From Saccharothrix sp. (GTDB lineage: Bacteria > Actinomycetota > Actinomycetes > Mycobacteriales > Pseudonocardiaceae): a stretch of 64,000 nucleotides of DNA. The position numbers were made by a program, and so were the translations under genes. This document shows, one piece after another, positions 37,149 through 45,356 of the stretch. The notes beneath the pieces were generated by a model. That model was not told where the DNA came from and made no database searches. It was given only the letters and a program-made list of their open reading frames with translations. Location of the stretch: positions 1 through 64,000 of the forward strand of contig NZ_JAPSLK010000024.1 in the NCBI RefSeq assembly GCF_031180885.1, in the 5' to 3' direction. Numbering within the stretch: the first letter of the stretch is position 1; the number at the start of each line of letters is the position of its first letter.

Positions 37149-37865
37149 CTACATCGCCAGCAGCTCGAAAGGTGAGGCGAGGCGGCCGCCGAAGCGCTGG
37201 GCGGCGGACTCGGCCATCCGGCGCAGGAACACCTCGGGGTCGGCCATGTCTCCGCCGCCGAGACCTTCCAGGTAGGCGGCGTGTGCGCGGAGCGAGGCGA
37301 TGCCCAGGTCGAGGGTGTCGGTGACGTCCACGGCGTGCGCGGATTCCGGTGAGGCGGCGAGGGCGACGTGGCGGACGCCGTTCCACGGTTCGAGACCGAG
37401 GTCGCGGAACACCCACCGGTTGCCGGCGTCGCGCACCGCGTCCACGACGGCCCGGCCGACGACCTTGTGGTCGGCCATGTTCAGGAACCCGCCCGGGTAG
37501 GTGTCGCGGAAGTTGTTGGTGATGATCAGCCGCGGCCGGTGGCGGCGGATCGCGGCGGCGAGGTCGCGGCGCAGCGGCAGGCCGTACTCGATGGTCCCGT
37601 CGGGGTGGTCGAGGAACTCCACCTCGGAGACGCCGACCACGTTCGCACTGGCCACCTGCTCCCTCATGCGGACCGGACCGGCCTCCTCGGGCGGCATCGA
37701 GTCGATCCCCGCCTCGCCCTTGGTGACCAGCAGGTACGCGACGGACCTGCCCTGCCCGGTCCAGCGGGCGACGGCGGCGGCGCCCCCGTACTCGAGGTCG
37801 TCGGGGTGGGCCACGATCGCGAGGGCGCGGTCCCAGTCCTCGGGCAGCGGCAGGTAGTCGTCCAC
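37149..37865 (-). CDS. PIG-L family LmbE-like deacetylase
   Basis: 238-residue PIG-L/MshB-type zinc deacetylase. ALAIVAHPDDLEYGGAAAV carries the HPDD zinc motif; YLLVTKGEAGID and NMADHKVVGRAVVDA supply the rest, with the late His (DHKVVG). Substrates are usually GlcNAc-containing; MshB or Mca for mycothiol are relatives, but neither can be named here. GTG at 37863-37865 is chosen; a longer reading would overlap the small secreted protein gene. Confidence 0.88.
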   Translation of the reverse strand: MDDYLPLPEDWDRALAIVAHPDDLEYGGAAAVARWTGQGRSVAYLLVTKGEAGIDSMPPEEAGPVRMREQVASANVVGVSEVEFLDHPDGTIEYGLPLRRDLAAAIRRHRPRLIITNNFRDTYPGGFLNMADHKVVGRAVVDAVRDAGNRWVFRDLGLEPWNGVRHVALAASPESAHAVDVTDTLDLGIASLRAHAAYLEGLGGGDMADPEVFLRRMAESAAQRFGGRLASPFELLAM

Positions 37866-37876
37866 GGCCCGGGAGG

Positions 37877-38161
37877 CTACTTCATCTCGATCTCGGCGCC
37901 GACGGCCTTGGCGTTGGTGCAGGAGATGCCGACGGTGCCCTGGCCGGTGTGGATGGTCATCCACTGGCTGCGCGCGAACTTGCCGTCGTCGCACGCCACG
38001 ACCAGGCGGAAGGTGCCGGAGCCGGAGCACCACCCGTTCCCGGTCGACCCGCTGACCGAGGTGCCGCAGCCGTAGAGGCCGGGCTCGGCGTGAGCGGTGG
38101 CGGCGGTGGCGGTGGCGGCTGACGCGGCGAGCATGACGAGGGCGGCGGTGAGCAGTCGCAT
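37877..38161 (-). CDS. Small secreted protein
   Basis: 94 residues with a clear signal peptide (RLLTAALVMLAASAATATA, cleavage probably near AHA|EP) and a mature part of about 70 residues with four Cys (YGCGTSV, GWCSGSG, VACDDG, ISCTNA), likely two disulfides. No family recognised. Next to the serine protease gene (69 bases), also minus strand. It may be a secreted inhibitor or accessory, which is only a guess. Confidence 0.72.
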   Translation of the reverse strand: MRLLTAALVMLAASAATATAATAHAEPGLYGCGTSVSGSTGNGWCSGSGTFRLVVACDDGKFARSQWMTIHTGQGTVGISCTNAKAVGAEIEMK

Positions 38162-38230
38162 GGCCTCGATCGGACCACGCGGGCCGTGCCCACGCCCGGT
38201 GAATCACCCGGACGTGGGCACGGCGTCGGG

Positions 38231-39013
38231 TCACGAGTTGATCTGCTGGGTGAGCGCGGAGTAGTAGGACGAGATGCGGGCGTAGACGCCCGGGTACCCG
38301 GCGAGCGCGCACCCACGGCCCCACGAGGTGGCGCCGATCAGCTTGCCGCCGGCGACCATCGGGCCGCCGGAGTCACCCTGGCAGGTGTCGACACCGCCCT
38401 GCGGGTAGCCCGCGCACACCATCGTGGTGGCGCTGTACTGGGAGTACGCGGACTTGCAGGTCGCGTCGGAGGTGACCGGGACGGTGGCCTTCAGGAGGTA
38501 GCGCGAGGCGGAGCCGCCGGAGGAGGTCGTGCCCCAGCCGAGGATGGTGGCGTTGGTGCCGGCGGCGTAGAGGGCGGTGTCGGAGGGGGTGGCGAGGGGG
38601 AGGTAGGCGGAGGAGATGGAGCGGTCGAGGGTCAGGACGGAGACGTCGTAGCCCGAGGTGGCGGAGCGGTAGCTCGGGTGGATCCAGATGCGGGTGACGT
38701 TGGCGACGATGCCGGCCGTGCTCTGCTTGTCCTCACGCCCCCAGACGACCTTGGTGCTCGCCGGCGTCCGGCCGCTGGTGCAGTGCGCGGCGGTGACGAC
38801 CTTGTTCGCGGAGACGAGGGTGCCACCGCAGAACTGCCCACCGCTGGAGGTGGCGAGGTAGACGGTCCAGGGGTACTGGCTGATCGAGGCCCGCGTACCA
38901 CCGACGATGTACGGCTCGACGGTGTCCGCTTGCGCAGGTGCGACGGTGAGCAACCCGACCGCGGCGATGGCTGCGGCGAGAGCGGTGATCAGGCGATGCA
39001 GGGTTTTCGCCAT
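38231..39013 (-). CDS. Secreted trypsin-like serine protease (S1)
   Basis: 260 residues: signal peptide (RLITALAAAIAAVGLLTVAP), short propeptide, then the chymotrypsin fold starting IVGGTRAS. Catalytic triad His in VVTAAHC, Asp in YDVSVLTL, Ser in CQGDSGGP. The residue six before the catalytic Ser is Asp (VDTCQGDSGGP), which predicts trypsin-like cleavage after Lys/Arg. Three disulfides are likely. ATG at 39011-39013 has GGAAGGA upstream. Close relatives are the proteases at 52037-55076. Confidence 0.95.
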   Translation of the reverse strand: MAKTLHRLITALAAAIAAVGLLTVAPAQADTVEPYIVGGTRASISQYPWTVYLATSSGGQFCGGTLVSANKVVTAAHCTSGRTPASTKVVWGREDKQSTAGIVANVTRIWIHPSYRSATSGYDVSVLTLDRSISSAYLPLATPSDTALYAAGTNATILGWGTTSSGGSASRYLLKATVPVTSDATCKSAYSQYSATTMVCAGYPQGGVDTCQGDSGGPMVAGGKLIGATSWGRGCALAGYPGVYARISSYYSALTQQINS

Positions 39014-39120
39014 GGCGCTCTGTCCTTCCGGCAGGGATTGGGTCGGCGGCGTCCTTTCAGCTAGGCGGAAAGTTGGAGGTGCGACAAGCACCAGAACCGG
39101 CTTCACACTTGACGACCTGG

Positions 39121-39210
39121 GTGGGCGGGGTGCGTGGGTGTGGGTTGGGTGGGCGTGGGTTGGGCGGGCGTGGGTTGGGCGGGCGTGGGTTGGGCGGGCG
39201 TGGGTTGGGC
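39121..39210. repeat. 15-base tandem repeat
   Basis: Four perfect units gggcgtgggttgggc at 39151-39210, with degenerate units from 39121. G-rich on the plus strand. In the promoter-proximal spacer of the S1 protease gene, about 140 bases from its start. Confidence 0.85.
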
Positions 39211-39255
39211 GGGACCGGGCGGGCGGATCAAGGCGGGTCGGCGCGCGCGAGGCGA

Positions 39256-39385
39256 GGCACGCGGGGCCGGGCGGGGCACGCGGGGCCGGGCGGGGCACGC
39301 GGGGCCAGGCGGGGCACGCGGGATGAGGCCGGGCGGGGCACGCGGGGCAGGGTGGGGCACGCGGGATGAGGCCGGGCGGGGCATC
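39256..39385. repeat. 18-base tandem repeat
   Basis: Units ggcacgcggggccgggcg, two exact, then variants with ccagg or atgagg insertions, continuing to about 39385. Extragenic. Confidence 0.8.
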
Positions 39386-39642
39386 CAGGGCGAGGCCGGG
39401 GACGCGGATCGGGCGGGTCGAGGTAGGCGGGTCAGGCGGAGCGGGCGTCGGCGGAGCGGGCGTCGAGGTGGGGGCGTCGGGGGGCTGAAGGGTGGGTCTG
39501 GCTCGGGTTCGCCGGGTGCCGGTGTGGAGTGGTCGGCGGTGGGATCGGCTGTCTCACGTCGGGCGTTCCGCCCGCCCACCCCCACCCAGGCCACCTGGCA
39601 CAAGCCAGGCGCGCGGTGCGCGCCAAGCGCGCTTCGCGCGCA

Positions 39643-39693
39643 GACCCGAGCGCTGCGCGCTCGGGTCGCACGGCCCGGCGAAGCCGGGCCGTG
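39643..39693. repeat. Two short perfect hairpins
   Basis: Arms 39643-39653 / 39657-39667 (11 bases, loop tgc) and 39669-39679 / 39683-39693 (11 bases, loop gaa). Adjacent palindromes in an extragenic GC-rich block; could terminate transcription of the flanking genes. Confidence 0.75.
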
Positions 39694-39851
39694 TCGGCCG
39701 CCGCAGGCAGCCCCGCCGCAGGCGGGTGCAGTTGGGGCTCTTGCGGGGATGGCCTGGGTGGGGGTGGGTGGGTGAGTGGAACGCAAAAGCCGCCGAAGCC
39801 ACCTGTCGTACCCCGCCGGCAGAATGGACCCCAGGGGGCGCTTCGACCGAA

Positions 39852-39893
39852 TTGTCGTACCCCCGTGGGACAATGGAACCGGGGCCGGAGGCC
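39852..39893 (+). repeat. Dispersed promoter-like repeat, copy 3
   Basis: ttgtcgtac, eight bases, gacaat, ggaacc, then ggggccggaggcc. A partial copy lies 49 bases upstream at 39803-39830 (ctgtcgtac, eight bases, cagaat, ggacc), lacking the tail. Neither precedes a gene on this strand. Confidence 0.75.
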
Positions 39894-40028
39894 AAGCAAC
39901 CGCAGACCGAAGTTGAAGTAAGCGCGGGGCTGAAGACCAGGCAGTGCGGGCTGGAGGCCGGGCGCGGCGCCCTGAAGGCCAAGCCCGGCGAGCACGGGGC
40001 GTTGGTCGGCGTCGGAAGAGAGTGTGGG

Positions 40029-41291
40029 TCAGCGGTTGGGGTTGAGGGTGATCCCTGGTACCCGCACGACCTCCGCGCGCACCGGGCCCGTCACCTCCGG
40101 ACCAAAATCGCGGCCCACGTAAGCCACCGCCGCACCCGCCTCGGCCAACTCGACCGCACCCTCCGACACCACCCGCGTCCCCGGCCGCAGCAGATGTCGG
40201 ACCTGGGCCACGCACTCCTCCGTCCCCACCACCACCGAAGCCCGCCGCAACTCGGCCTCCGCCCGCGGCGTCCGCTCGTCGGCCCCGCCGGGACCCAAGC
40301 CCACCAAGGCCAACCGGCCGCGAGGCAGCACCCGGGCCGCCGCCACCGTCACCGCGGCGCCCTTCACCTTCTCCACCGCGATCTCGACCCGGCCGCCGCC
40401 CGAGAGTTCCATCGCACCGCGCAGTGCCGCCGCCTCCGCCACCGAAGGAATCCCGATCGCCAGCTCCGCCGGGTTCGGCACCGGCACGACCGCCAGTTCC
40501 TCCGCCGGGTACACCAACAGCGGCGCGACGCCGGAGTGCCAGAAGCCCCAGTCCTCTACGGCATCAGTGATCCCCTGCTCGGACAGCTTGCGGTCCACCG
40601 TGGCGAAGGCTCGCACCGCGCGCAGGTCCAAGCCCCGCGCCTCCAGCTCGCCCAGCACGTCGGACACGGCCTGCGCCGACACACCGGTGCTCGACCCGAT
40701 TCCCACCACCAGCGAACGCGGCACCAAGCGGACGACGTTCTCGCGTGGCCGGCCCGGTGGGATGCGGTCATCAAGCAACACAGTCCAGGTCGCCGGGAGA
40801 TCCGCGTGGCCGACCACGACGTTGTCCGGCAGGGCAGGCAGGGGGAAGCCCAGCGGGTTGGCCAGCACCACCTGTTCGCCCTCGCGCAGGGCCGCGCCGC
40901 ACGCCGCGAGGTCGCCCTCGACGGACACGTCCAGCAGCTCCACCAACTCGTCCAACGGCGAGATGTCCGTCGACGTCAGGACCGGGGTGTTGTCCAACAG
41001 GTCGGCGACCTGCACCGCGAGTGCATCGGCACCGCCCAGCAGCGACACCGTGAAACCGCCGTCCACGCACACGACCCCGGGGTCGGAACGCTCGTCCCGC
41101 AGCAGCGGCGCGACCAGTCGGACAGTCGCCTCGGTGCCCAGGAAGAACACCGCGGAACCCAGCCGCGGCCACAGTCGGCGCAGCGCGGGGCGGACCGGGC
41201 CGTCCGGGACCACGGCGTCCGGACCCAGCCGCTTGGCCAGCTCCACCGCGGCCCGGCGCGCGGGTTCGTCCGCGGCGAAGACACCGATCAC
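40029..41291 (-). CDS. cbiG: Cobalt-precorrin-5A hydrolase fused to a truncated CobJ domain
   Basis: 420 residues. Residues 1-325 are a full CbiG: N-domain (VIGVFAADEPARRAAVELAK), middle (DISPLDELVELLDVSVEGDL) and C-domain (VVGIGSSTGVSAQAVSDVLG, ATVDRKLSEQGI). The rest begins like CobJ/CbiH (RLALVGLGPGGADERTPRAE, ASVVVGTEECVAQVRHLL) but stops after about 95 residues, whereas this methyltransferase needs about 240. The C17-methylation step may thus be missing from this protein. GTG at 41289-41291 overlaps the cobL stop (GTGA). Confidence 0.85.
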   Translation of the reverse strand: MIGVFAADEPARRAAVELAKRLGPDAVVPDGPVRPALRRLWPRLGSAVFFLGTEATVRLVAPLLRDERSDPGVVCVDGGFTVSLLGGADALAVQVADLLDNTPVLTSTDISPLDELVELLDVSVEGDLAACGAALREGEQVVLANPLGFPLPALPDNVVVGHADLPATWTVLLDDRIPPGRPRENVVRLVPRSLVVGIGSSTGVSAQAVSDVLGELEARGLDLRAVRAFATVDRKLSEQGITDAVEDWGFWHSGVAPLLVYPAEELAVVPVPNPAELAIGIPSVAEAAALRGAMELSGGGRVEIAVEKVKGAAVTVAAARVLPRGRLALVGLGPGGADERTPRAEAELRRASVVVGTEECVAQVRHLLRPGTRVVSEGAVELAEAGAAVAYVGRDFGPEVTGPVRAEVVRVPGITLNPNR

Positions 41292-42130
41292 GACTTCCTC
41301 GTCCCCCACAGCACGGTCACCGGGTTCGCCGCGAGCAGCGTCCCGCCGGTCAGCCGCGCCGCCGACAGCTGGCTGCCCTCGACCTCGTACCCGGCCCGCA
41401 CGAGCGCGTCCCGCGCGGGCAGCACCCGGTCCAGGTCGGCGGTGGCCACGACGATCCGGCCGGCGCCGACGCGCGCGCACTGCCGCACCACGTCCGCGCC
41501 ACCGCCACCGACGAACACGGCGTCGGGTCGGGGCAGGTCGGCGGCCTCGGCCAGCGGTGACTCGACCACCCGCACGTCCACGCCGTGCGCGGAGGCGTTG
41601 GCGATGATCCGCACGCACTGCACGGGGTCCTGCTCGACCGCGATCACCGCCGCGCCCAGCCGGGCGCACTCGACGCCGACGGCACCGGGTCCCGCGCCGA
41701 CGTCCCAGACCAGCACGCCGGGGCGCGGGGCCAGGCGGGACAGCGCGAGTGCGCGCACCTCGGCGGTGGCGACCATGCCGTCCCGGTGGGCGAAATCGTC
41801 ATCCGGCAGCGCCCAGCCACCCGAAACCGGCGGGAAGGCGTTTTCCGCCACGCACAGCACGAAATCCGGCGCAGACCAACGTCGTACGACAGCATCAGCC
41901 GGGTCCACACTGGACAGTTCGCCGCCGTCGGACACGGTCAGCGACCGCCGCCACCCGGCCAGGCCGGCGGCCAGTTCGGCCGGGTCCGCCCCATGTACGA
42001 CGACCGCGGACCGGGCGCGGCACACGTTGAGGGCGTGGCGGGCGCCGACCACGGCGGCGTCCACGACGGTCACCGAGTCCCACGACCGGCCGGTCGCGGT
42101 GAGGAACCCGTGCAGTGCGGCGACGTCCAT
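41288..42130 (-). CDS. cobL: Precorrin-6Y methyltransferase/decarboxylase, N-terminally short
   Basis: 280 residues. The C-terminal CbiT part is intact: FAHRDGMVATAEVRALALSR, VLVWDVGAGPGAVGVECARL (SAM motif) and DAVFVGGGGADVV, catalysing C15 methylation and C12 decarboxylation. The CbiE part (C5 methylation) is only about 85 residues and begins in its middle (FLTATGRSWDSVTVVDAAVV). The N-terminal half with the glycine-rich GxGxDG start is absent, and cobM coding occupies the space upstream. ATG at 42128-42130, one base after the cobM stop codon. Confidence 0.85.
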   Translation of the reverse strand: MDVAALHGFLTATGRSWDSVTVVDAAVVGARHALNVCRARSAVVVHGADPAELAAGLAGWRRSLTVSDGGELSSVDPADAVVRRWSAPDFVLCVAENAFPPVSGGWALPDDDFAHRDGMVATAEVRALALSRLAPRPGVLVWDVGAGPGAVGVECARLGAAVIAVEQDPVQCVRIIANASAHGVDVRVVESPLAEAADLPRPDAVFVGGGGADVVRQCARVGAGRIVVATADLDRVLPARDALVRAGYEVEGSQLSAARLTGGTLLAANPVTVLWGTRKS

Positions 42131-42131
42131 G

Positions 42132-43166
42132 TCAGTTGGCGCGCTTGGGCTTCTTGGCGGTGCGCGAGGCAGCCGGCTTGCGCGGGCGCGGGGTCGTGCT
42201 CGCCTGGACCGACGCGGGCTTCTTCTTGGCCGCGGCGGCGACGGCCGCCTTGGGCTTCAGAGCTTCCTCGACGGGCGCTTCCTCTTGCACCTCAACGGGT
42301 TCCGGTACGAGAGCGAGCACCGGTTCGGCGGGCTTCGCCTTCGGCGCCGGGCGGTTCGCCCGCGCGGTCTCCTGCCAGTCGTGCACCATCGACCACGCCG
42401 TCGCGGACGGCGACTCCCGGCGCTTGCCCCACTTCGACGCCCGCGACCGCCGCACCGGCTCGTCCGCCGACCGCCGCCCGGACGCCTTCAGCACGTCGCC
42501 CACCAGGAACAGCGTGGTCCGGTACAGCTTGTGCTCCTTGACGCACGCCTCCAGCTCGCCCAACGTGGTCTGCACGACCGTCTCGTCGGGCAGGGAAACC
42601 TTGTACGCCACCACAACCGGCGTGTCGTCGGCGCAGCCACCCGCGCGCAACTGCTCCACGATCCGCGCGGTGCGCGCCCCGGACGCGGAGATCGCCAACG
42701 TCGTGCCGTGCGCGGCGAAGTCCTTGAGGTGCTCGGCGCCCTCCGGCCCGGCCAGCACCAGCGACCGCGCCACGTCGGACGAGGTCAGCTCCCGCCCCAC
42801 CGCCGCACCCGCCGCCGACACGGCCGACACACCCGGCACCACCTCGACCGCGAGCCCCAGCCGCTGGCACGCCTCGTACTGCTCGCGCAGCCCGCCCCAC
42901 AGCGACGGGTCGCCCGCGTGCAGCCGCACCACCTTGAGCTGCCCCGCCGACGCGCGGCGGTAGACGTCCAGCACCTCGGACTCGGACACGCGGGAGAAGT
43001 CGACCAGTTCGGCGTCGGGACGGACGTGCTCGCGCACGCACTCGATCTCCACGACGCTGGGCGCCCAGATCACCACGTCGGCCTCGGCTATGCGTTTGGC
43101 GCCCCGGAGGGTGATGAGATCGGCGGCACCGGGACCGGCGCCCACGAAGGAGACCCGACCAGTCAT
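42132..43166 (-). CDS. cobM: Precorrin-4 C11-methyltransferase with basic tail
   Basis: 344 residues. Residues 1-245 are a complete CobM: VSFVGAGPGAADLITLRGAK, VVRLHAGDPSLWGGLREQYE, VVPGVSAVSAAGAAVGRELT. Normal length is about 250. The remaining 100 residues are a Lys/Ala/Pro/Glu-rich tail (KAAVAAAAKKKPASVQ; PRPRKPAASRTAKKPKRAN), histone H1-like and likely disordered. ATG at 43164-43166 with GGGGAG upstream; this start gives the usual N-terminus MTGRVSFVGAGPG. Confidence 0.92.
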   Translation of the reverse strand: MTGRVSFVGAGPGAADLITLRGAKRIAEADVVIWAPSVVEIECVREHVRPDAELVDFSRVSESEVLDVYRRASAGQLKVVRLHAGDPSLWGGLREQYEACQRLGLAVEVVPGVSAVSAAGAAVGRELTSSDVARSLVLAGPEGAEHLKDFAAHGTTLAISASGARTARIVEQLRAGGCADDTPVVVAYKVSLPDETVVQTTLGELEACVKEHKLYRTTLFLVGDVLKASGRRSADEPVRRSRASKWGKRRESPSATAWSMVHDWQETARANRPAPKAKPAEPVLALVPEPVEVQEEAPVEEALKPKAAVAAAAKKKPASVQASTTPRPRKPAASRTAKKPKRAN

Positions 43167-43270
43167 CACAACTGCTCCCCACGACGTGTTCGGCTGCTTG
43201 GTGGGCAACGACCGTACCGCGCCCGGGCGATCCACTATCGAGTGGCCTCGACCCGAACCTGCTTCGATTC

Positions 43271-43369
43271 GCGGAGTCGCGTCGGTCGTCCGGCGCTGAT
43301 CCCGCTCCGGCCGCGCCTTTGGCCGGAGCGGGATCAGCGCCGGACGACCGACTCCCCGGGCGACTCCGC
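43271..43369. repeat. Long perfect hairpin at the cobB-cobM junction
   Basis: Inner arms of 32 bases are perfect (43281-43312 / 43321-43352, loop gcgccttt). Outer arms of 10 bases are also perfect (43271-43280 / 43360-43369). The right half encodes the last residues of cobB. Extending to 43399 it includes the gtgttgaatggc start seen in the two other VLNG-type repeats. It should form a very strong RNA hairpin between cobB and cobM. Confidence 0.88.
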
Positions 43370-44734
43370 CGCCCTGCCGGAGGCAGGGCCATTCAACACA
43401 GCCCGCACAAAGCGGGTGATGGCGTCAGGGGCGGAGGCCGGGTGGGTGTGCAGATAGGACGCATGCACCCCACCAAGGACGTAACCCTCGGCCACCGGGC
43501 GCAGGTCGTAACCGCGCCACTGCCAGGCCGGCTTCGCGCCCGCCGGCACGCTCAACGTCGTCCGGTGGAACTCGTGCCCGGTGATCCGCGTCCCGGCGCG
43601 GGCCAGCACGGAGTCCACCGGGGCGACGGCGTCCCGGTAACCCAGGGTGAGCCGGGGTGTCATCGAGCCGTCCGCGTCGAGCACCCCGCACATCGGCACG
43701 CCGTCCAGCGACTTCGCCAGGTACAGCAACCCGCCGCACTCGGCGTGCACGGGCGCGCCGGACCGGGCCAGTGCCGCGACCGCGTCCCGCAGCCCGACGT
43801 TGGCCGACAACTCAGCCGCGTGCTGCTCGGGGAAACCGCCGGGCAGGACCAGCCCCGACGTGCCCTCCGGCAGGTCCTCGTCGCGCAGCGGGTCCACGGT
43901 CACCACGTCCGCGCCGGCCGCCCGCAACAGCTCCACGTGCTCGGCGTAGCCGAACGTGAACGCCGCCCCGCCCGCGACCGCGACGACCGGTGCGCCCGTC
44001 ACGGCCGTGACCTCCTCCGCCGGGTCCCACGCGGGCACCGCCATGGCCGGCACCCCGGCCGCGAGCCGCCGCACCGCGTCCAGGTCGACGTGGGCCGCGA
44101 CCGCCTCGGCGACGGCGTCCACCGCCTCGACGGCGGCCGAACCGTGCTCGGCGGCGGTGACCAGGCCCAGGTGGCGGGACGGCAGCGCGAACCGGTCGTC
44201 CCGGGGCAGCACGCCCAGCACCTCCAGCCCGACCTCGGCGCACGCGCCGCGCAACACGTGCTCGTGCCGCGCCGACCCGACCTGGTTGAGCACCACGCCG
44301 CCCAGCCGCACGGTCGGGTCGTAACCCCGGAACCCGTGCAGCAGCGCCGCCAGGCTGCGGCTCTGGCCGCGCGCGTCGACCACGAACAGCACGGGCGCGG
44401 ACAGCAGCTTGGCGACGTGCGCGGTGGACCCGATGCCCTCGGTGTCCACCCGCCCGTCGAACAGCCCCATCACGCCTTCCACCACGGCGATGTCGCAGCC
44501 GCGCGACCCGTGCGCGAACAGCGACGCCACGCGGTGTTCGCCGACCATCACCGGGTCGAGGTTGCGGCCGGGACGGCCGGTGGCGAGCCCGTGGTAGCCG
44601 GGGTCGATGTAGTCCGGCCCGACCTTGAAGGGGGCCACCCGGTCCCCCGCGCGGCGCAGCGCCGCCATCAGGCCGGTGGCCACGGTGGTCTTGCCGCTGC
44701 CCGACGCGGGCGCGGCGACCACCAGGCGGTTCAC
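43334..44734 (-). CDS. cobB: Cobyrinate a,c-diamide synthase
   Basis: 466 residues. Dethiobiotin-synthetase-like domain with P-loop VAAPASGSGKTTVATG, GPDYIDPGYH and EGVMGLFDG, followed by a class I amidotransferase domain with nucleophile Cys in HAECGGLLYLAK and a C-terminal His (GHEFHRTTL, GVHASYLHTH). It amidates the a and c side chains using Gln and ATP. The start GTG at 44732-44734 overlaps the cobO stop. The last 22 codons (VLNGPASGRAAESPGESVVR) come from a dispersed hairpin repeat and are not conserved. Confidence 0.95.
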   Translation of the reverse strand: MNRLVVAAPASGSGKTTVATGLMAALRRAGDRVAPFKVGPDYIDPGYHGLATGRPGRNLDPVMVGEHRVASLFAHGSRGCDIAVVEGVMGLFDGRVDTEGIGSTAHVAKLLSAPVLFVVDARGQSRSLAALLHGFRGYDPTVRLGGVVLNQVGSARHEHVLRGACAEVGLEVLGVLPRDDRFALPSRHLGLVTAAEHGSAAVEAVDAVAEAVAAHVDLDAVRRLAAGVPAMAVPAWDPAEEVTAVTGAPVVAVAGGAAFTFGYAEHVELLRAAGADVVTVDPLRDEDLPEGTSGLVLPGGFPEQHAAELSANVGLRDAVAALARSGAPVHAECGGLLYLAKSLDGVPMCGVLDADGSMTPRLTLGYRDAVAPVDSVLARAGTRITGHEFHRTTLSVPAGAKPAWQWRGYDLRPVAEGYVLGGVHASYLHTHPASAPDAITRFVRAVLNGPASGRAAESPGESVVRR

Positions 44735-45345
44735 CACTCGATCCCCTTCTGGCCCTTCTGCCCCGCGTCCATCGGGTGCTTGACCTTGGTCATCTCGACC
44801 ACCAGGTCGGCGGCGTCGACCAGGGCCTGCGGCGCGTACCGGCCGGTGATGACGACGTGCTGGTGGCCGGGCCGCTCGCGCAGCGCCGTGACCACCTCGT
44901 CCACGTCGATCCAGCCCCAGTGCAGCGGGTAGGTGAACTCGTCGAGCACGTACAGGCCGTGCTGCTCAGCGGCGAGCCTGCGGGAGATCTCCTGCCAGCC
45001 CTCGCGCGCGGCGGCGGCGTGGTCCTCCTCGGTGCCCTGCTTGCGCGACCAGGACCAGCCCTCGCCCATCTTGTGCCACTCGACGGGCCCGCCCTCGCCG
45101 GTCTGCTCGTGCAACCGACCCAGCGCGCGGAAGGCGTTCTCCTCGCCGACCTTCCACTTGGCCGACTTCACGAACTGGAAGACGCCGATCGACCAGCCCT
45201 GGTTCCAGCCGCGCAGCGCGAGGCCGAACGCGGCGGTGGACTTGCCCTTCATCTCCCCCGTGTGGAGGACGACCAGCGGCCGGTTGCGCCGCTGCCTGGT
45301 GGTGAGCCCGTCGGTGGGCACGACGGACGGCTGTCCCTGGGGCAC
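44731..45345 (-). CDS. cobO: Cob(I)yrinic acid a,c-diamide adenosyltransferase (CobA/CobO type)
   Basis: 204 residues. The P-loop VVLHTGEMKGKSTAAFGLAL, the SKxxK-like VFQFVKSAKWKVGEENAF, and YVLDEFTYPLHWGWID are family hallmarks. It adds the adenosyl ligand to corrinoid. GTG at 45343-45345 has AAGGAG upstream. Cobalamin genes cobO and cobB overlap by 4 bases (GTGA), so this is one operon with the chelatase 11 bases upstream. Confidence 0.95.
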   Translation of the reverse strand: MPQGQPSVVPTDGLTTRQRRNRPLVVLHTGEMKGKSTAAFGLALRGWNQGWSIGVFQFVKSAKWKVGEENAFRALGRLHEQTGEGGPVEWHKMGEGWSWSRKQGTEEDHAAAAREGWQEISRRLAAEQHGLYVLDEFTYPLHWGWIDVDEVVTALRERPGHQHVVITGRYAPQALVDAADLVVEMTKVKHPMDAGQKGQKGIEW

Positions 45346-45356
45346 TGCGGGCTCCT

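Larger units (their letters stand above)
39014..40028. other. 1-kb gene-free stretch with repeats
   Basis: No credible gene. From left to right: 15-base tandem units, 18-base tandem units, two perfect short hairpins near 39640-39693, and two promoter-like repeats near 39803 and 39852. The long open frames that cross it on both strands are low-complexity and disagree with codon bias. Confidence 0.8.

Noticed and set aside
39121-39385. Tandem arrays as a CRISPR or origin iterons
   Set aside because: No spacers, no DnaA-box-like sequence, no replication gene nearby.
39492-43457. 1321-codon open frame on the plus strand
   Set aside because: Runs through the repeat region and antisense to cbiG, cobL and cobM, which are well supported by homology; no domain is recognisable in it.
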